Position numbers and translations under genes: made by a program. Below the pieces are notes generated by a model. The model saw only the letters and a list, made by a program, of their open reading frames with translations. It ran no database searches and had not been told where the DNA came from. From Bombyx mori (lineage: Eukaryota > Arthropoda > Insecta > Lepidoptera > Bombycidae), in contig NC_085117.1 of assembly GCF_030269925.1 (NCBI RefSeq), forward strand, positions 12,338,731 to 12,402,730: DNA of 64,000 nucleotides. Direction: 5' to 3'. This document shows, one piece after another, positions 33,130 to 44,800 of this stretch. Position 1 is the first letter of the stretch. The number at the start of each line of letters is the position of its first letter.

Positions 33130-33715
33130 AGAATTGCAGCTATTTGATAGATGCGAGAGAGAAAATAGAACGGCCCCAGGATAACCATTCCAGACGATAG
33201 TCTGCCACTACAGACGGGTCACTGTGTTGCAATCTCTTAGTATATAGCACCGTAATCGTAAGCAATCTGCGAGCCGGGCGGAGGTTCTTAGAGCTGTTTG
33301 CTACAACCCGCCCCTCGGCGAAGTCAAACTCGCCGGGATAAACTTCCAGTAAGCGTCCGTCCGCTGCGGCGAGGAGTGATATATCGATGTGAGTTGGAAT
33401 CATTTGTTAATTATATTTCTAGTATGTCACGTTGGAGCCATTTTATATCCGGCAATCACCGATGGTATGGCGCTATCCTGTGTAAATGGTGGGATTGCGC
33501 TCCATCGGCGTGGGCGAACAATGAGACACTCAAGCGTCGGATGTCGGTGTCTAGGCTCTCCATACATAGATCTCTGAGGATGAACATTTTCCATAGCAGT
33601 AGTTGTTTCGATATCCGTTTTCGCTGTTTAGTGATAGATGGTGCTACTTATACCGGCATACGGCAAATATGCAGGAGTGGTATAGAAAGTTTTTGATACA
33701 ACTCTTCATCCAGAT
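33130..33715. repeat. GC-rich block of unknown origin
   Basis: Much richer in GC than the flanks. Two opposed open frames overlap (33403-33140 minus, with DISLLAAADGRLLEVYPGEF; 33298-33696 plus). Neither is recognised. Likely a retroelement ORF remnant; no ends or target duplication found. Confidence 0.35.
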
Positions 33716-33954
33716 AAACAATGTTGCTGTTCTTCTTGTATACTATCCCTGATTTACAACATTACACTATGGAGGGTAGAGATAAAGAGAACCGAGTCTG
33801 TGTGTGAAAAAAATTCCGTTAAAATCTGATAAATAAGGATGGCGCTACAGTAGCAACCGGGTAAATTTAAAAAAAGGCGCTGAAATTTACTAGAATAAGA
33901 TAGAGAAATAAAAAAGGACGAAAGAACTGTAAGTACTACAAAATCACAAAAAGT

Positions 33955-34108
33955 GTTTTATGTAGGTTGGTATATAAGTTGCCTTTAACGGTAGGCAGCG
34001 GCTTGGCTCTGCCCCTGGCATTGCTGAAGTCCATAGGCGACGGTAACCACTCACCATCAGGTGGGCCGTATGCTCGTCTGCCTACAAGGGCAATAAAAAA
34101 AAATGTAA
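33955..34108 (+). repeat. Retroelement 3' end with A-tail
   Basis: GCGACGGTAACCACTCACC, ATCAGGTGGGCCGTATGC, TCGTCTGCCTACAAGGGC and AATAAAAAAAA. Inverted and diverged copies are at 21430-21545 and near 6600. A LINE or SINE tail distinct from Bm1. Confidence 0.65.
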
Positions 34109-34358
34109 AGCTGATAAGAAAATGCAATCGATGTCTCCACGTTTTACCACAGCAATAATTTTAGGTTATATTGACGAAATTAGTTTGGTCTTGTATATTA
34201 CACTATCACTACATAACTACTTTAGTCATTAAATACCTAGTCTTGCCATAAGCACTGAGACAAAGGAAAAAAGAAAATTTCTATTGCAAATAACATTTGT
34301 TACTTTTACAGTCAGTTTAATACATAAATATAAAACAATTTAAAGTATAAAAAGCGTA

Positions 34359-35393
34359 TTCGAAATGGTCTCCATTGGCTGCAATACAGTCCTTTAAACG
34401 TTGAGGCTAGTTATCAATAGAAGCACGCACTCTTTCCATGGGAAAATTTTTCACTGCCAATCGTACGGATTGTTTTAGGGACTCCAAATTATCATGGCGT
34501 TTAGCAAGCCGTACTCTCTAAAACTGACCATAAATCATAACCCAGCAGATCAACATCGGGACTAGACGACGACCAGTCTTCAGCTTTGATGAAGTTCGAA
34601 ACGTTCGTTTCCAACCAAGACTGCGTAGACCGAGTTTTATGGCCTGGCGCCGAGTCTTACTGGAGGGATCATTCTTGATTATTGAACACGGTGTTGTTAA
34701 GGGGCTTCACTACCTTCTCAAGAATGGTATCTTGATACACTTGTGCCGATGTTTTGATACCTTTTTCACAAAAATATGGCCCAATCACTCCTTCATAGCT
34801 AATACCCCACCAAACCATCACTGAAGTCGAATAGTGCGCACGTTGCACTCTGTCGACTAATTGAGAAGCTTCCTTAGAGCTTTGAGCATAAATACGGTAA
34901 TTTGTTTGTTAAAATGTTGCTCAATTGTAAAAAAATTCTCATCCGTACACAAAATTTTTCTATGACCTCCCTTTGCGTACCGCTTCAGTAGTTGTTTCGA
35001 TTTTACCACCCTATTCTCTTTTAAATTATCAGTTAAGAAATGACCAGTACCTCTCTTATAGGCTGCAAGTCCTAAGTCATCTTTTAAAATACGCGACATG
35101 CTTCTAGGTGCTCTCTTCATCTCTCGAGATAAAATCTTTTGCTTTCGGACAGAATTTCTTCGAATTCTTTCCCTTACTGCTTTGACCAACTTTTTCAGAC
35201 GAACACTACGTGGACGGCCAGATCTTTTTCTGTCACAAACAGAGGAGGTCTCATTGCACCTATTAATAGCCCGGTACACAAACATTTTACTAATACCAAG
35301 CGTATGGAGAGTTTTAAAAATTGCATTTGGCTCCATACCTACTTTGTGTAATGCAATCACAGCGATTCGGTTCTCTTTATCACCCCACTCCAT
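34359..35393 (-). pseudogene. maT-like mariner transposase, inactivated
   Basis: Starts MEWGDKENRIAVIALHK at 35393 and can be followed to the typical end ANGDHFE near 34359. It is close to the intact copy at 49172-50212 along its length: a helix-turn-helix N-terminal half, GRPRSV, then CTDENFF (first Asp), QQDSAPGH (second Asp), and SSPDVDLLGYDLW. The frame shifts after HFNKQ near 34900, and more stops follow. In the third catalytic position the intact copy has Asp (NPLDYKIW) and this one Gly (DLLGYDLW), so it is catalytically dead as well. Terminal repeats were not found. Confidence 0.85.
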
Positions 35394-35624
35394 TTTAATA
35401 TCGCAAAATATTGTACAATGTATTGGCGCCAAAATGAGAAAACCAATGAGCAATCATATAAAAATGACAGATTCCAAATTCAAATGTAATATTTTGTTTA
35501 TCTTTAATTGTAACAGTATTGATGACCAGACTAAGTATATTAAATTTCTTAACTCGGCATACTTCAATCAGCTAACAACTGCTCAATTCATATCATCCCT
35601 GTCCCTATGCTAGCCATTCTGGAG

Positions 35625-35815
35625 GATTTTTGAACTGTTGCTTAGTGCTGAAAGTGGGACACTTTTCCCATATGAGACGGTTCTCCTTACCTCTACTCTC
35701 CATACATTACAGCTACTGACTTTACCCCTCCTGGCTGAGCCTTTGCTCGTCCACCTGTCCTGGTGAAACTGGAAAGGCCTCCAGGCCACCAGTAATCCTT
35801 CAATCATAAAAAAAA
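35625..35815 (+). repeat. LINE 3' end, plus strand
   Basis: GAGCCTTTGCTCGTCCACC, TGTCCTGGTGAAACTGG and AAAGGCCTCC run into TAAAAAAAAAAC. This is the opposite orientation of the 3' UTR at 3690-3740. Confidence 0.6.
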
Positions 35816-35857
35816 AACATGGCACATTTAAATTTAATAAGTACCGTATCGTATGTA

Positions 35858-37440
35858 CCATGACATGGGGTAAATTGGGATCCTGGGGTAAATTGGGACA
35901 AACCTGCGGAAGATTCTCAAAGTACCTGTAGCACGGAATCGACCTAATTTTGTTTATGTTAATATTTATCAATGTATAGAAGAAAAACCAAGTTAACTAT
36001 GGAAGTACTAAATATGAGTTAAGTTGGTCCCAAAAATTCGTCAAATTAAATTGAAAATAGTGGTTGAAAAGTGCGTTTTAAAACAGCTTAAAGAACTTTT
36101 AAAAAAAGTAATATTATCGTTGTTTTTTCAATAAGATCACAGTTTATATAAGTTTTTAATACACCTGGAAATACCACAACAAACGGTAAGTTGCAATATT
36201 CTTATTTTAAATACAATATTTCGACAAAATAAAAAATGTATATTTTTTCCTTTCTTTTTGGGGAAAATTGGGACGTATGTAGGGTAATTTGGAACGAGAC
36301 TGGAAAAATTAGGGACGAGAAAACACAAAATTGGAACGCCAAAAGACAAAATAGGGAAGGCTTGTTAGGGTTGTCACTGATATCTTATAATAGATTTTTT
36401 AGCCTATACTATCACTTAATTGCGTGATGTAAAGAAGGTTAATGTGTTTATCAGTTAGTTTATGTAAGTATTATAGGTAAAAGAAAAGTATATATATAAT
36501 TACTTTTTTTTGCGACATTTACCTTGTAATATCTGCCCGGTCGTATGTTCTTTATAGCAATAAAAAAAATTAAAAGTTAAAAGAACTCAAACGAATCAAA
36601 ACTTTTGTTATTTCATAATCTATTCACGCGTCGAATCATGTTTTTTTAACATTCACAACGAACACACACAAATAAAAACAGGCCTCAGATTTTAAATGTA
36701 ACATTAATTAAAAATCCGAGATATCCAATTATGAGTGAGTGAATTAATTGAGTTTAGTTATTTAGCTTAGAAAGAATTTCTTTTATTTTTGTTATTATAG
36801 GCAGTAATCAGATAAATCTTCTTTTATAACTTATTCACCTGATATCTTACTCTTGCTCAAAGATCATTTTGAAAATGTTGATTAAATAAAATTGTATTAA
36901 TGCATTTCCAGTCCTTTTGTTTTCTATTTTTTATTCTATTTTATGATTTTGTTTCAGAGTTGTGATTTTTATGGAAATTAAATAATAATTTTCTAAAATA
37001 CAACTTGCACATACTTTTTTTGATCATTGTATTGTTGATTATCATTCACGTCACATCGCTTCGGAATAGAAACCAGCTTAATTTACACTATGTTGTGTAT
37101 TGTGCTTAAATTATGGATTGTATTCATCATTTCGGTCCATATAAATAATTATATGGCACCTACCTATATATCGCAGTACTGCGAGTTGACAACCCTTACA
37201 AATATCCCAATTTAACCCTTAACCGTGTCAATTTACCCCGGACGCTGGGTAAATTGGGACGGCCATTATTTTACCGATTATTTCTTTAAAATGAATAATT
37301 AAAATAATGTAACGGTTTTTATCACCTAGGTACGTTCAAGACTCAACTTATTTCTTTGGTTGAGCAGTGACTATTTAATTGGAACTATTTTGAAAATCAA
37401 TCTGAAGGTCGATTTTGTCCCTATTTACCCCATTGTACGG
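35858..37440 (+). mobile_element. TA-flanked DNA transposon, non-autonomous, copy L
   Basis: 1,583 bp, flanked by TA on both sides (35856-35857 and 37441-37442). One tip reads CCATGACATGGGGTAAATTG, the other, inverted, CCGTACAATGGGGTAAATAG; the shared core GGGGTAAATNGGGA is the terminal repeat. Variants of this core recur inside (GGGGAAAATTGGGACG, GGGTAAATTGGGACGG). There is no long open frame, so it is non-autonomous. TA duplication points to the Tc1/mariner group, but the transposase source is unknown. An inverted second copy follows at 37733. Confidence 0.8.
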
Positions 37441-37442
37441 TA

Positions 37443-37731
37443 CCTAGTTTATTATCATTTTTTTTTGTTATTTGTTTTTTATGATGTTGCCAATACCTAG
37501 ATGCTACATACTGTAGTTAATTTTAGAGGCGATTATTGCTATGCTACCTTTAGCGTGTTTATAACACTAGATTAGAGTGTATTCGTTCCATGAATATAAG
37601 TTTTTTTTTTTTTTTTTTATATTTTTATATAAGTAACATTTAGTTATAATTGAAATAAGAACACTTTTTTCAATCCGCGAGCCTTAAAATTGGGGAGCCG
37701 AACATTTTTTCAAGTCCAAAGAGATTACCAT
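37443..37731. other. Spacer between two inverted element copies
   Basis: 289 bp of AT-rich DNA, with a long T-run near 37600, between the tips of copies L and R. Nothing else recognised. Confidence 0.5.
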
Positions 37732-37857
37732 ACCGTACAATGGGGTAAATAGGGACAAAATCGACCTTCAGATTGAATTTTAAAATAGTTCCAATTAAAT
37801 AGTCACTGCTCAACCAAAGAAATAAGTTGAGTCTTGAACGTACCTAGGTGATAAAAA

Positions 37858-38559
37858 AGTGTGTGTGTCCGCTCCGACGCACGACTGGAGTTTACTGGAT
37901 ATAAATATAAATTTGTGTCAGTTGAATACAGTAAAATATGGAAGTTACGTATTCTAGTGAGAATGATCCGGGAGTTGCGGAACACGTGGATGCGGTAATT
38001 AAGTAAGTCTATATAATTCACTTTTACAATTAATATATAAGTTGTCCATTCACTGATAGAAGGAATTGTTTATATTTAATAAGCTTTATTAATAAATGAT
38101 TTGTAGCGGGTTATATTCGGGTATCAACCCACTAACAGTTGATACGTTCAGGAATCGAACCCGAACGGCGTCCGGCCACAAGCAAAACGATGTCGGTAAA
38201 TTAAACGAAACAATACGAGAAATAGTTCTATATTACGACAACACGATACACTACAGATTATTAACAAATTAACGAGACACAAAACAAACGACTAACAAAT
38301 ATATGAAAATACAATAATGAGAGAAACGCGCGATCAGTACGAGGCTTTGTGGCGGACTGCCGGCGCAGCAGCCCGGCGTCACCTGCGATAACGCGGCCGC
38401 GCGTTGGCTCCTGATTGGCGCGCGCACGCATCACCATCAGCCAATCAGGCGCATAACGCATTTCGTGTGACATGCTATACTCTCTAGTACGATTTTGGTC
38501 CCCATAATTTTCATACCCCGGGCCTATATATGTAAATCGATTCTTAAGGAGTAAACTCC
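37858..38559 (+). mobile_element. 702-bp insert of unknown type in copy R
   Basis: Absent from copy L, where TAAAAACCG is continuous; here AAAAA is found on both sides of the insert, consistent with a 5-bp target duplication. TGGAGTTTACT occurs at 37886-37896 and its inverse AGTAAACTCCA at the right end. Inside, 37938-38002 is an ATG-led 21-codon frame (MEVTYSSENDPGVAEH) that ends at a good GTAAGT donor, and 38330-38470 is GC-rich with CCAAT-type words (GATTGGCG, CCAATCAGG). It could be part of an LTR element or a captured promoter and first exon. Confidence 0.5.
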
Positions 38560-39647
38560 AAAAACCGTTACATTATTTTAATTATTCATTTTAAAGAAAT
38601 AATCGGTAAAATAATGGCCGTCCCAATTTACCCAGCGTCCGGGGTAAATTGACACGGTTAAGGGTTAAATTGGGATATTTGTAAGGGCTGTCAACTCGCA
38701 GTACTGCGATATATAGATAGGTGCCATATAATTATTTATATGGACCGAAATCCATAATTTTACACAATCCATAATTTAAGCACAATACACAACATAGTGT
38801 AAATTAAGCTGGTTTCTATTCCGAAGCGATGTGACGTGAATGATAATCAACAATACAATGATCAAAAAAAGTATGTGCATGTTATATTTTAGAAAATTAT
38901 TATTAAGTTTTCTTAAAAATCACAACTCTGAAACAAAATCATAAAATAGAATAAAAAATAGAAAACAAAAGGACTGGAAATGCATTAATACAATTTTATT
39001 TAATCAACATTTTCAAAATGATCTTTGAGCAAGAGTAAGATATCAGGTGAATAAGATAAAAAAACAGCTTTATCTGATTACTGCCAATAATAACAAAAAT
39101 AAAAGAAATTCTTTCTAAGTTAAATAACTAAACTCAATTAATTCACTCACTCATAATTGGATATCTCGGATTTTTAATTAATGTTACATTTAAAATCTGA
39201 GGCCTGTTTTTATTTGTGTGTGTTCGTTGTGAATGTTAACAAAATCATGATTCGACGCGTGAATAGATTCTGAAATAACAAAAGTTTTGATTCGTTTGAG
39301 TTCTTTTAACTTTTAATTTTTTTTATTGCTATAAAGAACATACGACCGGGCAGATATTACAAGGTAAATGTCGCGAAAAAAAGTAATTATATATATACTT
39401 TTCTTTTACCTATAATACTTACATAAACTAACTGATAAACACATTAACCTTCTTTACATCACGCAATTAAGTGATAGTATAGGCTAAAAAATCTATTATA
39501 AGATATCAGTGACAACCCTAACAAGCCTTCCCTATTTTGTCTTTTGGCGTTCCAATTTTGTGTTTTCTCGTCCCTAATTTTTCCTGTCTCGTTCCAAATT
39601 ACCCTACATACGTCCCAATTTTCCCCAAAAAGAAAGGAAAAAATATA

Positions 39648-41000
39648 CCGGTAAAATGGGGCGATTAGGGATTGAGAGGCGAATCGGGAAAAAACCGGGA
39701 AAATCTTTCGACGCTCAATATAAGTTTTATATTCGTTGCAAAATCTTCCATTTTTTGTAGTTTAATAGTAGAATGTTGAAAGTTCACAAAACAACTCTGA
39801 ATATGCATGATAATAGCTGCTAACTTATAAAAAATCGCGTTTCAAATTAACTTCCTGTGGTGGTAATTATTTTAGTGCTAGAAACTTTGCTCTCTTTTAT
39901 TTATTTGATAATAATAGAAGACGACTATGATTTATAAACGTTATTTAGTGTTTCAACCAGCATATATATTAAAGGTAAGTCTCAGTTGTTATTGGTTTTA
40001 ATGTATTTGATTAAATAAAAATACATGTAAAAATCTGTTGTTTTTGGGGATATTGGGGACGTCTTAGGTACAAATAACAACGAAAAAGGGGTCAATTGGG
40101 ATGAGAATACGTGAAATGGAAACGACCTAAGTATAAATAGGTACAGGTTTGTAGGGTTGTCTATGGAGTTTTTTTTTTTTTTTTTTTATTGCTTAGGTGG
40201 GTGGACAAGCTCACAGCCCACCTGGTGTTAAGTGGTTACTGGAGCCCATAGACATCCACAACGTAAATGCGCCACCCACCTTGAGATACAAGTTCTAAGG
40301 TCTCAAGTATAGTTACAACGGCTGCCCCACCCTTCAAACCGAAACGCATTACTGCTTCACGGCAGAAATAGGCAGAAATAGGCAGTTATAACAATATTCT
40401 TTTAATTTGTTGGTAAAAATCTGGTTTATTCGAAGCGAAATTGGGAATAAGTCTTTAGTTGAAATAGATAAGCAATTTAATACAAGGAAGTCGATTTTGC
40501 AGAGACATGTAACAAGATCAATGAAATCTCAAGGTGGACAAAAATGTCTAAGTAATACATAATAAAATATTTAATATTTGTTCAGAGTGGGGGTATTCAT
40601 CTGATTAATCCATGGAATAACCGACACACCTAATCTCTTAACCCAGATAGAAATATCAGCACTGTCGATTGCACCTATAATTGAGGTGATGTCTGCCATG
40701 TACTTTTGTCAGTTTTTAAATTTTTTTTATTGATGATCACTTTGTTGGTGCAACTAGTGCCAACCCTAGCAAATTTCTCATTTCGTCCCAATTAACCGCA
40801 ATTTTCGGGTAAATAGGGATTACACCTATTTTTGCATTTTTTGCTTAAACTGGAATGCTAGTTGCATAATTTTAAATTAGACAACAAAGATGCCCCCAAG
40901 ACTCAATCATTTTGATCCTGATATAGCATTATATACATCAACAACTACCTTAAAATTGCTCATAAAGTTGGAATTTGTCCCTAATCGCCCCATTTTACGG
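39648..41000. mobile_element. Second TA-flanked element (M2) nested in copy R
   Basis: Starts CCGGTAAAATGGGGCGATTA and ends with the inverse TAATCGCCCCATTTTACGG, with TA at 39646-39647 and 41001-41002. Copy L shows the empty site (ATATACATTTT on the matching strand). The tips are related to those of L and R but distinct, so it is a sister family. It holds a Bm1 SINE and no coding frame. Confidence 0.8.
40163..40386 (-). mobile_element. Bm1 SINE, truncated, inside element M2
   Basis: A long T-run (inverted tail) followed by GCTTAGGTGGGTGGACAAGC, ACAGCCCACCTGGTGTTAAG and TACTGCTTCACGGCAG. It stops after AAATAGGCAGAAATAGGCAG, a small tandem duplication at the truncation point. Confidence 0.88.
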
Positions 41001-41007
41001 TACATTT

Positions 41008-41733
41008 TGTGCAGGACGAAACTGATTTTAAATAGTTTTATCGAACAAATAGAATTAATATAGTTAATAAGTAATTACGTAACAAAAATGTATAATCTTA
41101 AATTATTTAATATGCAATATGTTAGTGTATCAGATCAGAGAATGTAAATAGACCAATAGGAACGATTTGTGGAGCGCTTTCACTACGGTAACATACAGAT
41201 CAAGGGACCCCCGAAAGTGGCGCGTCGATAGCGCGTCGCGAGATGGGGTACTGAAATAAATATAAAAGGATGGCCATTTATAGGCAAAAACAGTTCCCAG
41301 TGAATCATCGACAAAGAACCATCAGCAAGATAGAAACAGTTCTCAGCGAATCTCCGACATAGAAACATCAAGACAGAAACAGTTCCCAGTGAATCTTCGA
41401 CAAAGAACCATCAGCAAGATAGAAACAGTTCTCAGTGGATCTTCGACAGAAACAGTTCTCAGCAGATCATCAAGACAGAAACAGTTCTCAGAAGCTCTCC
41501 GACAAAGAAACATCAGCAAGACAGAAACAGTTACCAGCAGTTCTCCAATAGTACAGTTATCAGAAAACCACCAGTGAATCAGCTACCAGTGAACCAGACA
41601 GTTACCTGTGAAACCTCGCTACAGAAGCCGAAACCCATCGAAAGAAACAGCCGTCTTCTACCAGCGCACAAACAGACAGCAAAAAACATTATTACACGAC
41701 TCGGAAACAGCCATACAGACCGGGTCGTGTACA
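41008..41733 (+). repeat. Pao-type 5' LTR
   Basis: TG...CA ends. Contains a TATAAAAGG box near 41260 as a likely promoter, followed by a set of short repeats with the core AGAAACAGTTCTCAG. Identical to the 3' LTR as far as compared. Confidence 0.92.
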
Positions 41734-41824
41734 TTTCATGGTCCATTCGAGCCGGATCGAAGACAATTTCATTATTCTTTCGAGCCGGGTACAGAATTCA
41801 TTTTGAAAAAAGGAAATTGGAACA

Positions 41825-44800
41825 ATGCCGATAACGCGGTCAACAGGAAGAGGACGGATCGAAACTGAACAGTCGCCGCCCTCAGAAACCACAGCTACAA
41901 CACAGAGCATGACAGACATAACCGCGAATACCGTCATGAGTCTGGTAGCCCCCACAACAGAATCATCGTGCGCTGTTGCTGTTGCCAACACGGAAGCCAC
42001 GACGAAAGTCACCGAGAAACCTGGGAACTCAAAAACAGAGGCCGTCAAACAGTATATAGCCAAACAGAATGACGTGCCAACAAAACAGCGCGCCGGTACA
42101 GTCAAAAGTGACCGGTCGCGAAACAGAAAAGAACAGAAGATAGCCAAAGCTAGAGAAGAGCTCGCCCGCCGTCAGGTGGAATTGGCAGCCGCCCGACTGG
42201 CCACGCTCGAAGCTGGATCTGATGACGAAAACAGCGAATCAGAATACAGTAAGTCAGATATCGATGAAAGAGTGGGCACGTGGTTGGAAACCCAACCCAC
42301 AAAAACAGAAAATGACGACCAGTATAAGGAAAAACCGGCGGGAGCCTGCGAAAAACAAGACTTCTCAGATCTAACCGCAGCAATAACACTCGCCGTCAAA
42401 GCCTCCCGTGAACCAAGATACACAGAATTGCCAATCTTTAATGGAAATCACCAAGACTGGCTATCCTTTCGTGCAGCTTATCAAGAGACAATAAATTCCT
42501 TTACAAAAACAGAAAATATAAACAGACTCAGAAGGAACCTGAAAGGAAGGGCAAAGGAAGCCGTTGACGGATTGCTTATAACGAACGCTGATCCGTCCGA
42601 CGTCATAAGAAGTCTAGAAGCGCGATTCGGAAGACCGGAAACGATAGCCATAACGGAGTTAGACACGCTACGAGCTCTGCCAAGACTAACAGAAACACCA
42701 AGAGACATTTGTATATTCTCCAGTAAAGTGACCAACGCCGTAGCTACGCTTCGTGCATTAAATTGCACACATTACTTATATAATCCGGAAACTACCAAAA
42801 CAATGTTAGAAAAACTCACACCAACACTACGTTACCGATACTACGACTTCACCGCGATACAACCGAAGGAGGATCCGGATCTGATTAAATTTGAAAAATT
42901 CATGAAAAGAGAAGCCGAACTGTGCAGCCCTTATGCACAGCCCGAACAGGCGGGGCACTACTCGCAGCCCGCACAATATAACAGACGCACACAAAACGTG
43001 CACATAGTCAGTGAGAAGCCATCACGAGCTAAATGTCCGGTATGTAGCAACACCGAACACACCACAACAGACTGCTACATATTCAAGAAGGCAGACTCAA
43101 ACACAAGATGGGACATCGCTAAGAATAAACACCTGTGTTTCCGATGTCTACAGTATAAGAATAAAACCCACAACTGCAAACCGAACACGTGTGGCATCAA
43201 TGATTGCAAATATACTCACAACAAGATGCTGCATTTCGACAGAAAAATAGAAAAGACAGACAACAGTGACAAGGAAACAATAGAAAACATTAATTCCGCT
43301 TGGACCGGAAAACAGAAACAGTCCTATTTGAAAATAATCCCAGTCCAAGTACAAGGCCCGATAGGCACGGTTGATACATACGCGCTGCTCGACGATGGAT
43401 CAACGGTGACACTAATAGACGAAATCATCTGCAAGAAGACTGGAATAACAGGACCAATCGATCCGTTACACATACAAGCGATTAACAACATAAAATCAAC
43501 GGAAACAAGGTCAAGAAGAGTCAACCTCACGCTCAGAGGCCTCAACAGTCGAAAAGAAATAATACAAGCGAGAACAGTTAACGACCTACATGTAACAGCA
43601 CAAAAAATACCAAAGGAACAGATAGATGAGTATTCGCACCTACGAGACATCAGTGACATCATCACGTACGAGAACGCGAAACCTGGAATACTAATTGGCC
43701 AAGACAACTGGCACATGTTACTAGCTTCGAAAGTTAGACGAGGCAACAGGAATCAGCCAATAGCGTCACTGACACCTCTAGGCTGGGTATTGCATGGAGG
43801 TCGCACTCGTACCCTAGGCCACCACATAAACTACATAAATCATGCTAGCGAAACTCAGGAAGATGATAAAATAGAAAATCTGGTAAAACAGTATTTCGCT
43901 ATGGATGCGCTATGCATCACACCAAGAAGACCAAAAAAAGACCCAGAGGAACAGGCGCTTCGCATCCTCAACAGCAATACAGTCCACACAACAGATGGAA
44001 GATACGAAACTGCTCTGCTCTGGAAAACAGATAATGTCAGTCTACCAGACAACTACAAAAACTCGTTAAAACGACTGATAAATATAGAAAACAAACTTGA
44101 TCGTAATCCGGAACTGAAACAGAAATACACAGAACAGATGGAAGCACTCGTCGCGAAAGGCTACGCCGAGCCCGCTCCAAACACAAAAACAGAGAACAGA
44201 ACGTGGTATCTACCTCACTTCGCCGTCGTGAACCCCCTGAAGCCGGAAAAACTCCGAGTCGTCCACGACGCCGCCGCCAGAACAAGAGGGGTAGCTTTGA
44301 ATGATATGCTGCTTAAGGAACCGGACCTACTCCAGTCACTGCCAGGAGTGATAATGAGATTCAGACAGCATAATATAGCAGTAACAGCAGACATCAAAGA
44401 GATGTTCATACAAGTAAAATTGAGACCTGAAGACAAAGACGCGCTCCGTTATCTCTGGCGCAAAGATCAGCGAGATGACAAGCCTCCAGAAGAAAACAGA
44501 ATGACCTCGTTGATCTTCGGTGCGTCAAGTTCTCCTTCCACAGCAATATATGTAAAGAACTTGACCGCCCAGAAACAAGAAGCCACGCACCCGGAGGCGG
44601 CAGTCGCAGTACAGAACAGACACTACGTAGACGACTACTTGGATAACTTCAAAACTTTAAAAGATGCAGTTCACATAACTAAAGACTTTCGTCGAAAACA
44701 CGAAAGAAAGCCGACCTCGAAGACCTTCTGGACCGACAGTAAGATAGTGTTGAGATGGACAAGGACGGGATCGCGCTCGTACAAACCTTACGTCACCCAA

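Noticed and set aside
35098..35613. 171-codon plus-strand frame
   Set aside because: Mostly antisense to the dead mariner transposase.
41183..41577. Small open frames inside the Pao LTRs (also at 45430-45824)
   Set aside because: They are the same in both LTRs and lie in non-coding repeat sequence.
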